From Paenalicyclobacillus ferrooxydans (GTDB taxonomy: Bacteria > Bacillota > Bacilli > Alicyclobacillales > Alicyclobacillaceae): DNA of 64,000 nt. Shown piece by piece: positions 40,581 through 53,511 of the stretch. Location of the stretch: contig NZ_LJCO01000008.1 in the NCBI RefSeq assembly GCF_001399675.1, forward strand, positions 248,001 through 312,000, read 5' to 3'. The notes beneath the pieces are model-generated. The model had not been told where the DNA came from, did no database searches, and was given only the letters and a program-made list of their open reading frames with translations. A program made the position numbers and the translations under genes. How positions within the stretch are numbered: position 1 is the first letter of the stretch; every line of letters starts with the position of its first letter.

Positions 40581-42128
40581 TCAAACTTGAGACGGCCCCG
40601 GATTCCCCAGCAATCTGGGGTTTTGTATTTCTGAGTCGGGGGCAGGTGCGACGACAGGAAGTTGAAAGGTCACGGTGGTTCCTTCGCCCAGCTGACTATA
40701 AATTTCGATCGATCCTCCGTGCTCTTGCATGATCTGTCGACAAATGGCGAGTCCTAACCCAGTTCCGGAGTCCTTGGTCGTGTAAAACGGCTGAAAGACA
40801 CGTCCCAGTTGGTCTTTGGTCAGTCCCACACCGGTGTCACGCACACTGACGACTGCGGAAGAGGACTTTTGAGTTGTGCAGATGTCCACTTTTCCGTGTG
40901 CACTGCAGGCCTGCAGTGCATTCTGCAGGATATTCATCAAGACTTGCTTTAACTGATTGGGATCGCCCTTGACGTAGATGGTGGACCGCTCGGTTCCGAA
41001 CTCCATTGTCACACCATGGAGCATCGCTTCTGGCATCATAAAGTGGATGAGCTCTTGCACGAGATGGTTTAATTCAATTCGCTGGTAGCGGGTCGGTTCA
41101 GGCCGTGCCAGAGTCATAAAATCTTTTACAAGTCGGCCGATCCGATCCAATTCCTGAATCGTCAAATCAATGTACCGATGGTCAGGGTTACTGAGTTGAC
41201 GCTCTGCAAACAGTTGCAAAAAACCTTTTGCAGTCGTCAGTGGATTCCGGATTTCATGCGCGATACCCGCAGCCAGGGAGGCCAAGATAGAGATGCGATC
41301 CGTCTCGCGCATGCGTCGTTCAATCTTCCGTTGGTCAGTGATGTCCCGGAATAAGCCGAGTCTACCGGCAGGCAGACCGGTCGGATGCGTGAGGGTGCGC
41401 AGAACGCAAGTGTACAACCGATCTCCGAGTGTAAGATCGATGTCGCCATCGGGGGTTCTCTCTGTGTGGATGAGCATTTGATTGTGAACGTCGTCCTGAA
41501 TGGGAATCGGGTGATACGCTCTGACACGCCCATCCGAGCCGATACGGACGACATGGTAGTCAAGATGGCTGAGCAGTGTTTGATACAGCATGGCATTATC
41601 GCGCAGCTGCCATTCTGCCTCGAGCTCTCGCTCGACTGCAGCAGCAATCGATTTGGTGAATGTATCGAGTATCCAGGTGCTTGTCTCATCCGCGACTACG
41701 ACGGTGACAACACCAATCAGGTTTTCTCTGGCTAAGACGACCGGAGCGTGACTGACGCGAAAGCCTCGCGGGAGTTCAGCAAAGGCGCTCTCAATGCCCG
41801 AAGATGTCGGTGCCTCCAGGATACGAACCCCAGTCTTAATGGCGTGTGTCTTCAGGACTGCTCTGATTTCTGAGTTACCAAGGATATCTAAAATCAGGTT
41901 GTGCGCATCTATGGCGATGACGGACCAAGGGCCGTCGGAATTCTCGTTCCCGTACAATGCTCGAATGTGTTTCCGTAAAGCCTCTTTAAAGTACATGTTT
42001 GGGATGTTTCCGAAGTCATGGTTTTGTTCTTGTGCGTCGTAATATGGCGGCAAGGAAAGAACAACCGGGTCCGACAAGGATGGCGCCCTGTTGGAGAGCG
42101 AGAGTTTCGACGAAAGGTTGTCTGCCAT
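40581..42128 (-). CDS. GAF/PAS sensor histidine kinase (sporulation-kinase type)
   Basis: This 515-residue soluble kinase has an N-terminal GAF-like domain (WSVIAIDAHNLILDILGN...GVRILEAP, like that of AcoR-type regulators), a PAS-like middle, HisKA with phospho-acceptor SLAAGIAHEIRNPLTTAKGF, and HATPase motifs NILQNALQA, VRDTGVGL and DSGTGLGLAICRQIMQEHGG. The domain order recalls Bacillus KinA-E kinases that feed Spo0A; no response regulator lies next to it. ATG 42128 is preferred; GTG 42137 is three codons earlier. ComER precedes it on the same strand. Confidence 0.85.
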   Translation of the reverse strand: MADNLSSKLSLSNRAPSLSDPVVLSLPPYYDAQEQNHDFGNIPNMYFKEALRKHIRALYGNENSDGPWSVIAIDAHNLILDILGNSEIRAVLKTHAIKTGVRILEAPTSSGIESAFAELPRGFRVSHAPVVLARENLIGVVTVVVADETSTWILDTFTKSIAAAVERELEAEWQLRDNAMLYQTLLSHLDYHVVRIGSDGRVRAYHPIPIQDDVHNQMLIHTERTPDGDIDLTLGDRLYTCVLRTLTHPTGLPAGRLGLFRDITDQRKIERRMRETDRISILASLAAGIAHEIRNPLTTAKGFLQLFAERQLSNPDHRYIDLTIQELDRIGRLVKDFMTLARPEPTRYQRIELNHLVQELIHFMMPEAMLHGVTMEFGTERSTIYVKGDPNQLKQVLMNILQNALQACSAHGKVDICTTQKSSSAVVSVRDTGVGLTKDQLGRVFQPFYTTKDSGTGLGLAICRQIMQEHGGSIEIYSQLGEGTTVTFQLPVVAPAPDSEIQNPRLLGNPGPSQV

Positions 42129-42276
42129 ACGTATCACACCCGTTCTGGTGCGTGAATCGAGTCTTTACGTTTGTAGAGCTCGTCCACGTCATCACTCCAT
42201 TTCCCCTATTATCTTCTTATATTTACAGTGAAACAAGTATCATGTCACAACTTGCCAGAATTCGACAAGAATTAGC

Positions 42277-43095
42277 TTACTTCTCACTCTCTGATACAGC
42301 ATGGTTGGGTTGACGACCATGTCCGTGATGTCGCGTTGCCTGATGCAAATTTTGAAACACAGCAGGAGTGTCCTGACGAAGAGCGAGGATTCCGGTTTCC
42401 GTGACTCCTCCTGGAACTGCCACATGCGTAATGACCTCCGCAAACGTTTTTCCCGACTTGAGCAGGTTTGCAAGACCGATCACGGTGTTGGACAACAATA
42501 ATTGCGCTTCATCAGCAGAAATTTGCCCAGTCATTGCGGCAGCATCAGCCCAATGAACGAGCATTTCCGAGAGGAAAGCAGGTCCGCAGCTGCACAGGTC
42601 ACTGCAGACACGTACTTGGGACTCTGTGACCTCGTACGGGTATGATGCGATAGAGGTTAACAGTTGATACAGTCGATTACGTGCATCCTGTTTGATGGTT
42701 GGTCCGCAGGTAACCAGGATGACTCCGCTTTGCACGGATTGCACAATGCTTGGGATAACCTTCGCAACAGATGCGTTTGTCATGTGTTCAATCTCGGACA
42801 GTGGAATGGAACTGATGGTTGTGACCAGGGTTTGCGTCGATTCAAGGCGTGGCCCGATATCATCCAAAACGGCCCAGCCATCAGCAGGCTTTGTACACAG
42901 AAAGATTGTGTCTGAAGCGTTTGCCACATCTGCGGCTGACAGAGCAACCTGAACATTGGACAGTCCCTCTGCTACTCGGTCGGCCTTGGAACGGGTTCGA
43001 TTATAAATGGTGATGTGTGCATCAGGGTGTGCCGTGGCGAAGGCCTTCGACAGCATTCCACCAATGTTTCCGGTTCCGATGATGCCAATCCGCAA
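42277..43095 (-). CDS. comER: ComER-like protein (pyrroline-5-carboxylate reductase family)
   Basis: The 272-residue protein starts with a Rossmann motif, LRIGIIGTGNIGGMLSKAF, and ends with ITHVAVPGGVTETGILAL, as in ProC. TTG 43095 has GGAGGGG upstream; the open frame extends 55 codons further but without support. ComER is a ProC paralogue linked to sporulation and biofilm control in Bacillus, and the adjacent kinase supports that label over a proline enzyme. A proC role is not excluded. Confidence 0.75.
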   Translation of the reverse strand: MRIGIIGTGNIGGMLSKAFATAHPDAHITIYNRTRSKADRVAEGLSNVQVALSAADVANASDTIFLCTKPADGWAVLDDIGPRLESTQTLVTTISSIPLSEIEHMTNASVAKVIPSIVQSVQSGVILVTCGPTIKQDARNRLYQLLTSIASYPYEVTESQVRVCSDLCSCGPAFLSEMLVHWADAAAMTGQISADEAQLLLSNTVIGLANLLKSGKTFAEVITHVAVPGGVTETGILALRQDTPAVFQNLHQATRHHGHGRQPNHAVSESEK

Positions 43096-43298
43096 TAGGC
43101 TCCCCTCCTGAATGTTGAGTGATGTTTCGCAGATACGCCTTCTCGGTGCTTCACGGACGGACCGCGCCCATTGACCTTGGGCTCTCACTCTCAGTCTATT
43201 GCAACGTGACTTGTCTCTGTACCAAGATGTTTCACTGGAATGTCTAGCGGCTTTCCGCATATAATGCAGTCAGAGTACGCTAGCAGGAATCATGCCAT

Positions 43299-43362
43299 GG
43301 TTGTCAAAGTGTTTGGTTGTCAAGGTACATGGTTGTCAAGGTACATGGTTATCAAAGTATTT
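43299..43362 (+). repeat. 16-bp tandem repeats x4 in the rpoN leader
   Basis: GGTTGTCAAGGTACAT-like units begin at 43299, 43315, 43331 and 43347; each contains TTGTCAA (last copy TTATCAA). They lie 30 bp before the rpoN start. Confidence 0.9.
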
Positions 43363-43391
43363 CGGTGACATACAAGAATGGGGTGTTCGCA

Positions 43392-44834
43392 GTGGATATG
43401 ACCTTTCACATGAATCAGGAACAGTCACAAAAGCTGGTCATGACCACTCAAATGCGTGAAGCCCTGTCTGTGCTTGAAATGTCGCATGAAGAGCTGCGTC
43501 AGTACGTATCGGATCGCGCGGAGAAAAACGTTTTTTTGGAAGTACAGCCTGACGCTGTGTCTCAAAACAGCACAAACTCACTGTCTGCACCAAGCACTGT
43601 ACACGCTGACAGAGAGGCAAACGGCAGTCAGCTTCGCGAAGTTACGCCATCTTGGTCGTCGAACTCGTTCACAAGCCGCGGAGTAAGCAGCGGACGAGCC
43701 GCGACATCCAGTGCAGGTGCAGGGGCAGGGGCAGGATATCCGCTTGAGAACATGCTGAGCGCGAGTTGGACCTTGATTGACGACATCAAACAACAGCTGC
43801 TCTTTCTCGATACCCACCCGGTTCTGCGAGATGCTGCCCGGAGGCTTTCTGAGGATTTGGATGAAAACGGTTACCTTGGGGCGTACAGTCCAGAACTCAA
43901 GCTGCGCTTGCAACTCGATGAAACGGAGTGGGAGAGCGCAGTGGCGTGTATTCAACAGTGTGAACCTGCAGGTGTTGGAGCACGGAGTTTGCGAGAGTGT
44001 TTATTGCTTCAATTGCATCTCGTTCCGCTCGAAGTCCAATCGGTTGTGGAACAGATGATCACTCATCATCTTGAAGATGTGGCGAATGGAAGGTTATCGC
44101 AGATTGCCAGGCGGCTAAAGGTGACAACGGACGAGGTTTTGACAGCACTTGAGGCCATCCGACGGCTGAACCCAAGACCGGGTTCCGAATACGGACATTT
44201 TGTTCCACACCATATCCGACCTGACCTCAGTCTGGTTCACACCGAGAGCGGGTTTGTCGTCGTTGTTGCAGATGCATCCGGTGAAGTGAGTTGGCAGGAT
44301 ACACATTATCAACGGCTCATGCGGCAAGCTGATTTCGAAGTTCGGCAGTATCTTGGCGAACAGTGGCGTGAAGCCCGTTGGATCCGTCATTGCCTGGTGC
44401 AGCGTACGCTGACCTTGCAGCGGATCGGAGAAGCGATCATTACCCTGCAACCGGAATTTTTGCTGAACGGATTTGAATACCTGCGACCCATGCGCCTGCG
44501 GGACATCGCTGACCTCATGGACGTACACGAATCAACGGTCAGCCGTGCCATCCGCCACAAGACGATGGCTACGCCGATTGGGATCGTTGAGCTTCGTCAG
44601 TTGTTCACAGCAACGATTCACACGGGCGGGGGAGATGTGTCTGCTGCGTCCGTCAAGCACATGATTAAAGACTGGATTAAAGCAGAGCCGGGAGATGCGC
44701 CGTTAACGGATGCAGCCATTGCTGCACGTTTAACAGACACCGGGGTTCGTGTGAGCCGCCGTACCGTGGCGAAATACCGGGAAGCGATGGGGATTCCAGG
44801 CTCTTTGTCGCGCAGGACACACACGTTACCGTGA
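43392..44834 (+). CDS. rpoN: RNA polymerase sigma-54 factor
   Basis: This factor directs polymerase to -24/-12 promoters that need an AAA+ activator. The 480-residue protein has region I (QKLVMTTQMREALSVLEMSHEELRQYV), the core-binding region, the helix-turn-helix MRLRDIADLMDVHESTVSRAIRHK and the RpoN box VSRRTVAKYREAMGIPGS. GTG 43392 is 6 nt from GGGGTG; ATG 43398 is also possible. No sigma-54 activator or clear -24/-12 site is seen in the window. cggR follows in the same direction. Confidence 0.92.
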   Translation: MDMTFHMNQEQSQKLVMTTQMREALSVLEMSHEELRQYVSDRAEKNVFLEVQPDAVSQNSTNSLSAPSTVHADREANGSQLREVTPSWSSNSFTSRGVSSGRAATSSAGAGAGAGYPLENMLSASWTLIDDIKQQLLFLDTHPVLRDAARRLSEDLDENGYLGAYSPELKLRLQLDETEWESAVACIQQCEPAGVGARSLRECLLLQLHLVPLEVQSVVEQMITHHLEDVANGRLSQIARRLKVTTDEVLTALEAIRRLNPRPGSEYGHFVPHHIRPDLSLVHTESGFVVVVADASGEVSWQDTHYQRLMRQADFEVRQYLGEQWREARWIRHCLVQRTLTLQRIGEAIITLQPEFLLNGFEYLRPMRLRDIADLMDVHESTVSRAIRHKTMATPIGIVELRQLFTATIHTGGGDVSAASVKHMIKDWIKAEPGDAPLTDAAIAARLTDTGVRVSRRTVAKYREAMGIPGSLSRRTHTLP

Positions 44835-44876
44835 CTTATCGATTGAAAAATAGACAGAAAATCACACTCTTCGTTG

Positions 44877-44905
44877 TTGCACATGGGAGGGGTGTGATCT
44901 ACAAT
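44877..44905 (+). promoter_or_regulatory. Promoter of cggR-gap
   Basis: TTGCAC (44877-44882), a 17-bp spacer and TACAAT (44900-44905). ATCACAC (44861-44867) and GTGTGAT (44892-44898) flank the -35 as an inverted repeat, which may be the rpoN transcript's end or a regulator site. Confidence 0.55.
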
Positions 44906-44955
44906 AAAACCGAAAAATAAATTCCCTTTAGCAACGCTTTTTTTCTTGGCCAACG

Positions 44956-44991
44956 TGGGACACAATATGTTGCTGCGGGACGAAAATAGTC
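44956..44991 (+). promoter_or_regulatory. CggR operator
   Basis: TGGGAC-N6-TGTT-N4-CGGGAC-N6-AGTC matches the Bacillus subtilis CggR operator layout CGGGAC-N6-TGTC-N4-CGGGAC-N6-TGTC, including the 20-bp spacing between the two GGGAC half-sites. It sits between the promoter and cggR, as in Bacillus, where fructose-1,6-bisphosphate relieves repression. Confidence 0.8.
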
Positions 44992-45073
44992 CCTTTGAGG
45001 AATGGCCTAGGGGAGTGGTGGGGAAACCTGCCTTAGATGACCTGACCACTCTGCAGTGCTAGGGGGTAGTGGC

Positions 45074-47133
<2,060 letters not shown>

Positions 47134-47136
47134 GCC

Positions 47137-47213
47137 AAGGTTTTGTATCAGCAAGGTTTTGTATCAGCAAGGTTTTGTTTAGAAAGGTTTTGTTCAGAAA
47201 GGTTTTGTTTAGA
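47137..47213 (+). repeat. AAGGTTTTGT-type tandem repeats after gap
   Basis: Five units of 14-16 bp containing AAGGTTTTGT follow the gap stop codon. The minus-strand frame repeats FLNKT, but nothing suggests a gene. Confidence 0.8.
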
Positions 47214-47225
47214 AAGATGCGCACA

Positions 47226-47259
47226 GGGGAGAATCATATTCTCCCCTCAGGTTGTTGAG
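47226..47259. repeat. Left 34-bp inverted repeat bounding palindromic array C
   Basis: GGGGAGAAT-CAT-ATTCTCCCC hairpin followed by TCAGGTTGTTGAG. Apart from the hairpin loop, it is the exact reverse complement of 48032-48065. Confidence 0.95.
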
Positions 47260-47302
47260 AAAGTTCGTCGGCTGAAAAATCCCTTTTTACACTGCGGAAC
47301 CT

Positions 47303-48035
47303 CATGGAACTGGGTTCCTCTGCAGTCGGACGCCTGGCGACTCAGGGGGATTTAGAGGAACTGAGTTCCTCTGCAGTCGAACGTCTGTCGACTCCGAAGG
47401 ATTTAGAGGAACTGAGTTCCTCTGTAGTCGGACGTCTGTCGACTCATAGGGATTTAGAGGAACTGAGTTCCTCTGTAGCTGGACCCGTGGCGACTCAGAG
47501 GGATTTAGAGGAACTGAGTTCCTCTGCAGTCGGACGCCTGGCGACTCGGAGGGATTTAGAGGAACTGAGTTCCTCTGTAGCTGGACGTCTGGCGACTCCG
47601 AAGGATTTAGAGGAACTGAGTTCCTCTGCAGTCGGACACCTGGCGACTCCGGAGGATTTAGAGGAACTGAGTTCCTCTGCAGACGGACGCCTGGCGACTC
47701 ATAGGGATTTAGAGGAACTGAGTTCCTCTGTAGCTGGACCCGTGGCGACTCAGAGGGATTTAGAGGAACTGAGTTCCTCTGTAGCTGGACCCGTGGCGAC
47801 TCAGAGGGATTTAGAGGAACTGAGTTCCTCTGTAGCCGGACGTCTGGCGACTCCGAAGGATTTAGAGGAACTGAGTTCCTCTGCAGTCGAACGTCTGTCG
47901 ACTCCGAAGGATTTAGAGGAACTGAGTTCCTCTGCAGTCGGACGCCTGGCGACTCAGAGGGATTTAGAGGAACTGAGTTCCTCTGCAGTCGGACGCCTGG
48001 CGACTCAGAGGGATTTAGAGGAACTGAGTTCCTCA
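47303..48035. repeat. Palindromic repeat array C (15 copies, exact 51-bp period)
   Basis: Fifteen units start every 51 bp from 47303 to 48017. The core AGAGGAACTGAGTTCCTCT is a palindrome with 9-bp arms and a central G; the first unit reads CATGGAACTGGGTTCCTCT. Spacers of 32 bp are similar but not identical, and most carry a second inverted repeat AGTCG...CGACT. Because 51 is a multiple of three, both strands stay open through the array; I do not regard these frames as genes. Confidence 0.95.
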
Positions 48036-48065
48036 ACAACCTGAGGGGAGAATCATATTCTCCCC
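48032..48065. repeat. Right 34-bp inverted repeat bounding palindromic array C
   Basis: CTCAACAACCTGA followed by GGGGAGAAT-CAT-ATTCTCCCC. It overlaps the end of the last palindromic unit. Confidence 0.95.
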
Positions 48066-48069
48066 TTTT
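48045..48069 (+). terminator. Terminator downstream of gap and array C
   Basis: GGGGAGAAT/ATTCTCCCC, a 9-bp stem with a 3-nt loop, followed by TTTT. The left copy of this hairpin (47226) lacks the T run, so only this one should terminate. Confidence 0.7.
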
Positions 48070-48154
48070 ACCTGTGCAGAAGCGTTGATTTGTCAGGGTG
48101 AAGACGGAACACGCGGTCGATTTTTGAAACCGGGCAGTGAACTGGTCGTGGTCG

Positions 48155-48169
48155 ATTTCGTTACGAAAT
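48155..48169. promoter_or_regulatory. Palindrome upstream of pgk, possible operator
   Basis: ATTTCGT-T-ACGAAAT is a perfect 15-bp palindrome about 115 bp before the pgk start. No confident promoter is visible, but pgk needs one if the terminator at 48045 works. Confidence 0.35.
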
Positions 48170-48283
48170 GAACAAATGGTATGTTTACAGTAAAGCGGTC
48201 TCGCTAGAACTGACAGGCGATTTATGAGAACTGGAGTCACAGCGAGTTACGTGAGTACGAGTTACATAAGGAGGATTTCCATC

Positions 48284-49471
48284 ATGGACAAGATGACGGT
48301 TCGGGACGTCGATTGGGCAGGGAAGACAGCCCTTGTTCGCGTGGACTTCAACGTCCCCATGAAAGACGGCGTAATTACAGACGATACGCGAATTCGTGCT
48401 GCCTTGCCAACCATTGAATACCTGTCTGGCCAAGGGGCGAAGGTTGTCCTGATGAGTCACTTAGGTCGTCCAAAAGGTGAACGGAATGAAAAGTACAGTT
48501 TACGTCCCGTCGCTGAACACTTGTCAAACCTGTTGCAGGGAAAGACGGTGACATTTGCTGACGATTGCATTGGTGAGCAGGCAGAGGCCAAAGCTGCCAG
48601 TCTTCAATCGTCTGACGTTCTCCTCCTCGAAAATCTCCGTTTCTACGCACAAGAGGAGAAAAACGATCCAGCGTTTGCGAAAGCGCTCAGTCAGCTGGGT
48701 GACGTGTATGTGAACGATGCTTTCGGGACGGCTCATCGAGCTCACGCTTCCACGGCTGGAGTCGCCGATTATCTCCCTGCGGTGGCTGGGTTCCTGATGG
48801 AAAAAGAGATTGGGATTATGGGCGAAGCATTGGCCAACCCGCGGAAGCCGTTCGTTGCGATTATTGGCGGGGCCAAGGTATCGGATAAAATCGGCGTGAT
48901 CGAAAACTTGCTGCCCAAAGTGGACTCACTGCTTATCGGTGGCGGTATGGCGAACACGTTCCTCGCCGCGAAGGGATATCAAATGGCTGACTCCTTGGTC
49001 GAGACGGACGCCATTGAGGTAGCAAAAGCTCTGCTTGAATCAGCTAAAAAACAAGGTGCAGACCTGTTGCTACCAACAGATTTGGTGTTTGCAGAGAGGT
49101 TCGCAGCCGATGCACGGCATGAAGTGACCGATCTCAACAGTCTGCCGAGTTCTGGCATGGCCCTCGACATTGGTCCAAATACCGTTAAAAAGTATGCTGA
49201 CGTGATTGCAAACGCAAAGACCGTCATTTGGAACGGACCGATGGGTGTGTTTGAAATGCCTGCATTTGCAGCAGGAACGTTAGCGGTTGCTGAGGCGATG
49301 GCAAAGGTCGACGGCGTTACGATTGTCGGCGGCGGCGACTCCGTAGCGGCCATTGAACAGGCAGGGCTGGCCGAGAAGATGACTCATGTGTCTACGGGAG
49401 GCGGCGCATCGCTGGAGTTCCTGGAAGGCAAAGCATTGCCTGGTGTTGTGGCGCTGAAGTCGGCCAAGTAA
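48284..49471 (+). CDS. pgk: Phosphoglycerate kinase
   Basis: This enzyme makes ATP from 1,3-bisphosphoglycerate. The 395-residue protein has [16 protein letters not shown], the MSHLGRPKG motif and the nucleotide-binding GGGDSVAA...[18 protein letters not shown] 48284 has AAGGAGG upstream; an open frame 20 codons longer has no site. Confidence 0.97.
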   Translation: MDKMTVRDVDWAGKTALVRVDFNVPMKDGVITDDTRIRAALPTIEYLSGQGAKVVLMSHLGRPKGERNEKYSLRPVAEHLSNLLQGKTVTFADDCIGEQAEAKAASLQSSDVLLLENLRFYAQEEKNDPAFAKALSQLGDVYVNDAFGTAHRAHASTAGVADYLPAVAGFLMEKEIGIMGEALANPRKPFVAIIGGAKVSDKIGVIENLLPKVDSLLIGGGMANTFLAAKGYQMADSLVETDAIEVAKALLESAKKQGADLLLPTDLVFAERFAADARHEVTDLNSLPSSGMALDIGPNTVKKYADVIANAKTVIWNGPMGVFEMPAFAAGTLAVAEAMAKVDGVTIVGGGDSVAAIEQAGLAEKMTHVSTGGGASLEFLEGKALPGVVALKSAK

Positions 49472-49650
49472 ACAGGACTGGGGTGCCATCGCGCGAGAAG
49501 CGCCGGGCAAGCTAGGGTGCCATTGCGCAACCGGAGCCATTGTGCGAGTGCTGAGCGGGCTGGGTGCCATTATGCAACCTGGATCATCGCGCGAGGCTTC
49601 CCCATTGCGCAACCGGGTTCTGACGTTTTCATGAGAGGAGACAAAGCCAG

Positions 49651-50421
49651 ATGACTAGGCGAAAGATGCTCGTTGGCAACTGGAAGATGTACAAAACGAT
49701 TGCCGAGACCAGAAGTTTTGCGGAGGTTCTCGGTCGAAATCTGGGCAAACTGTCGGCGGAGATGGATTTCGCTGTGTGCCCTCCGTTTACCGCGTTACAA
49801 GTTGCGAAGGTTGTCCTGCCAACCCAGGTGGCTGTCGGGGCCCAGAACATGCATCAGTCGAAAAACGGTGCATTTACCGGCGAAGTCGCTGCACCAATGC
49901 TTCAGGAGATTGGCGTGAAGTATGTGGTCCTTGGACACTCCGAACGGCGTCAGATGTTTGCAGAAACGGATGAAGCCGTCCGCGACAAGGTTGAAGCAGC
50001 CCAAGAAGCAGGTTTTATTCCCATTCTGTGTGTAGGGGAAAACGACGCAGAACGCAATTCAGGAGAGACGATGACGGTCGTTGCCCGTCAAACCCAAATT
50101 GGCCTTGAGAAGGCTCGTCCGGACGGGGATGCCATCGTGATCGCCTATGAACCGGTATGGGCGATTGGGACAGGAAAGACCCCGAGTCCAAAAGACGCCG
50201 AGAAGGTCATTGCGGCCATCCGCGAGGTTGTGGTGGTCGCACTCGGAGAGACTGAGGCAGCAAAGACAAGGATCCTCTACGGCGGCAGTGTCAAGCCGGC
50301 GAATATCGCTGAGTTTGTCGCTGAAAAGGACATCGACGGTGCTCTTGTCGGCGGCGCCAGCCTCGATCCGGAGTCATTTGTCGCCATGGCCGAAGCAATG
50401 GGGCAAGTTTCAGGGAGGTGA
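49651..50421 (+). CDS. tpiA: Triosephosphate isomerase
   Basis: This TIM-barrel enzyme interconverts dihydroxyacetone phosphate and glyceraldehyde 3-phosphate. The 256-residue protein has GNWKMYKT, the catalytic-loop region [15 protein letters not shown] and [16 protein letters not shown] 49651 follows GAGAGGAG. The 180 bp before it contain degenerate GGGTGCCATYGCGC repeats. It overlaps the first GTG of the gpmI frame by 4 bp. Confidence 0.96.
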   Translation: MTRRKMLVGNWKMYKTIAETRSFAEVLGRNLGKLSAEMDFAVCPPFTALQVAKVVLPTQVAVGAQNMHQSKNGAFTGEVAAPMLQEIGVKYVVLGHSERRQMFAETDEAVRDKVEAAQEAGFIPILCVGENDAERNSGETMTVVARQTQIGLEKARPDGDAIVIAYEPVWAIGTGKTPSPKDAEKVIAAIREVVVVALGETEAAKTRILYGGSVKPANIAEFVAEKDIDGALVGGASLDPESFVAMAEAMGQVSGR

Positions 50422-50426
50422 TCACG

Positions 50427-52016
50427 ATGGGAGAATCACAGCAGCAAACACAAGTCGATTTTGTACGCAAGCCGCGCCCGTCTGGGGAAGGCCCTGTGGC
50501 ACTCATTATCCTCGACGGTTTCGGTTGCCGCTCGGAGACTGTTGGTAATGCAGTTGCAGCAGCGAAAAAGCCGAATTTTGATAACCTGTGGAAAACATAT
50601 CCGCACACCCATTTGCTAGCCAGCGGCAAGGCCGTTGGACTGCCAGAGGGCCAATTCGGCAACAGCGAAGTGGGACATTCAAACATCGGGGCAGGACGTG
50701 TGCTGTACCAGGATCTCACCCGGATCGACAAAGCTATTGACGAGGGTGACTTCTTCTCGAACCCGGCGCTGAAGGGCGCAATGGATCATGTCAACGAGCA
50801 CGGGACAGCCCTCCATTTATATGGGCTAGTGTCGGACGGCGGTGTACACAGCCACATGCGCCACCTCTTGGCGCTGCTTCGGATGGCCAAAGAATATAGT
50901 GTGAAGAAGGTTTACGTTCACGCCTTTCTGGATGGCCGCGACGTGGCACCGACAAGTGGACGCAAGGATGTCAAACGCTTGTTGGAAGAGATGGAGCGAC
51001 TCGGCGTTGGCCAAATTGCAACCATCCAGGGTCGCTACTACGCAATGGATCGGGACAACCGTTGGGAACGAACATCTAAAGCCTATCGTGCCATGGTGGA
51101 TGCAGAGGGTGATAAAGCGACAGACCCCTTGCAGGCGCTTGAAGACTCATATGCCAAGAGTGTGACGGATGAGTTTATTATTCCAACCGTGATCGTCGAT
51201 GAAAATGGTCAACCAGTCGGCCAAATTCGCGACGGTGACGCGGTCATTATGTTCAACTTCCGACCGGACAGAGCCATTCAGATTTCCCGCGTCTTTACGA
51301 ATGAAGATTTTCGCGACTTCGACAGAGGTCCAAATTTCCCGCATGTCCACTATGTCTGTATGACCAAGTTCAGCGAGCTTGTCGGTGGAGTGGTGGCGTA
51401 CAAGCCGGCGAATCTCGATAACACCATGGGTGAAGTCCTAGCCCAAAACGGACTCACACAGTTGCGGATTGCTGAAACGGAGAAGTACCCGCACGTGACC
51501 TTCTTTTTCTCGGGTGGTCGTGAGCAGCCATTCCCTGGTGAGGAGCGCGTCCTGATTCCCTCGCCCAAAGTGGCGACATATGATTTGAAGCCGGAGATGA
51601 GTGCCTACGAGTTGGCTGACGCCGCTCAGAAGCGCATAAAATCGGGTGACATCGACTGCGTCATCCTCAACTTTGCCAACCCGGATATGGTTGGACATAC
51701 GGGCGTCTTTGAAGCGGCGGTGCATGCGGTCGAGGCTGTGGATGAGTGTCTCGGAACCGTCCTCGACGCATTGCATAGTGTTGGCGGCGTGGCGCTGGTC
51801 ACAGCGGATCACGGAAACGCAGACATCATGTTCTTCAAGGATACCGGGGATGTCTGCACAACCCACACGACCAACCCAGTACCTCTGGTCATCACCAAGC
51901 CTGGGGTAGAGTTAAAGGACGACGGTGTCCTGGCCGATCTCGCTCCAACCATGCTCGACCTCCTCGGCGTCAAGCAGCCGACGGAGATGACGGGCCATAC
52001 GCTGCTCAAGCACTGA
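50427..52016 (+). CDS. gpmI: 2,3-bisphosphoglycerate-independent phosphoglycerate mutase
   Basis: This Mn-dependent enzyme interconverts 3- and 2-phosphoglycerate. The 529-residue protein has [13 protein letters not shown], the active-site serine in [33 protein letters not shown], and C-terminal metal ligands in [11 protein letters not shown]...[12 protein letters not shown] 50427 is 8 nt from GGGAGG; a GTG at 50418 lies inside that site. The N-terminus is about 20 residues longer than usual ([20 protein letters not shown]). Confidence 0.96.
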   Translation: MGESQQQTQVDFVRKPRPSGEGPVALIILDGFGCRSETVGNAVAAAKKPNFDNLWKTYPHTHLLASGKAVGLPEGQFGNSEVGHSNIGAGRVLYQDLTRIDKAIDEGDFFSNPALKGAMDHVNEHGTALHLYGLVSDGGVHSHMRHLLALLRMAKEYSVKKVYVHAFLDGRDVAPTSGRKDVKRLLEEMERLGVGQIATIQGRYYAMDRDNRWERTSKAYRAMVDAEGDKATDPLQALEDSYAKSVTDEFIIPTVIVDENGQPVGQIRDGDAVIMFNFRPDRAIQISRVFTNEDFRDFDRGPNFPHVHYVCMTKFSELVGGVVAYKPANLDNTMGEVLAQNGLTQLRIAETEKYPHVTFFFSGGREQPFPGEERVLIPSPKVATYDLKPEMSAYELADAAQKRIKSGDIDCVILNFANPDMVGHTGVFEAAVHAVEAVDECLGTVLDALHSVGGVALVTADHGNADIMFFKDTGDVCTTHTTNPVPLVITKPGVELKDDGVLADLAPTMLDLLGVKQPTEMTGHTLLKH

Positions 52017-52073
52017 ACGAACGAGTGAACACCGCAGGCGTCAGGGTGGTGCAGGGGCTCGTCGGTTCGCGGT

Positions 52074-52094
52074 TAAGTCGGTGGAACCGACTTA
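52074..52094. repeat. Perfect 9-bp hairpin between gpmI and eno
   Basis: TAAGTCGGT-GGA-ACCGACTTA, no T run. It lies in the 211-bp gap before eno and may slow or process the transcript. A TATGAT near 52182 could be a weak eno -10 box, but no good -35 matches. Confidence 0.6.
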
Positions 52095-52221
52095 GCACCG
52101 ACACCGGATCGCCATTAAGCGGGTAATGAGGCGGACCAGGGTCAAAATGGGTCACAATTGTGCAAGCCTAAATTAGAAACGGTATGATGGAAAAAGCAAA
52201 GTGAAGAGTGCAGGAGGTTGA

Positions 52222-53511
<1,290 letters not shown>

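Noticed and set aside
47303-48035. CRISPR array (19-bp palindromic repeats with 32-bp spacers)
   Set aside because: Spacers are near copies of one another, not unique, the period is uniform, and no cas gene is nearby.
47303-48035. LexA (SOS) boxes in the GAAC...GTTC palindromes
   Set aside because: The Bacillus LexA box needs GAAC-N4-GTTC; here the spacing is 3 bp at every copy, and the sites follow genes instead of preceding them.
47302-48240. Minus-strand 312-residue and plus-strand 246-residue proteins in array C
   Set aside because: Open frames follow from the 51-bp period; no ribosome site, and boundaries fall in inverted repeats and a terminator.
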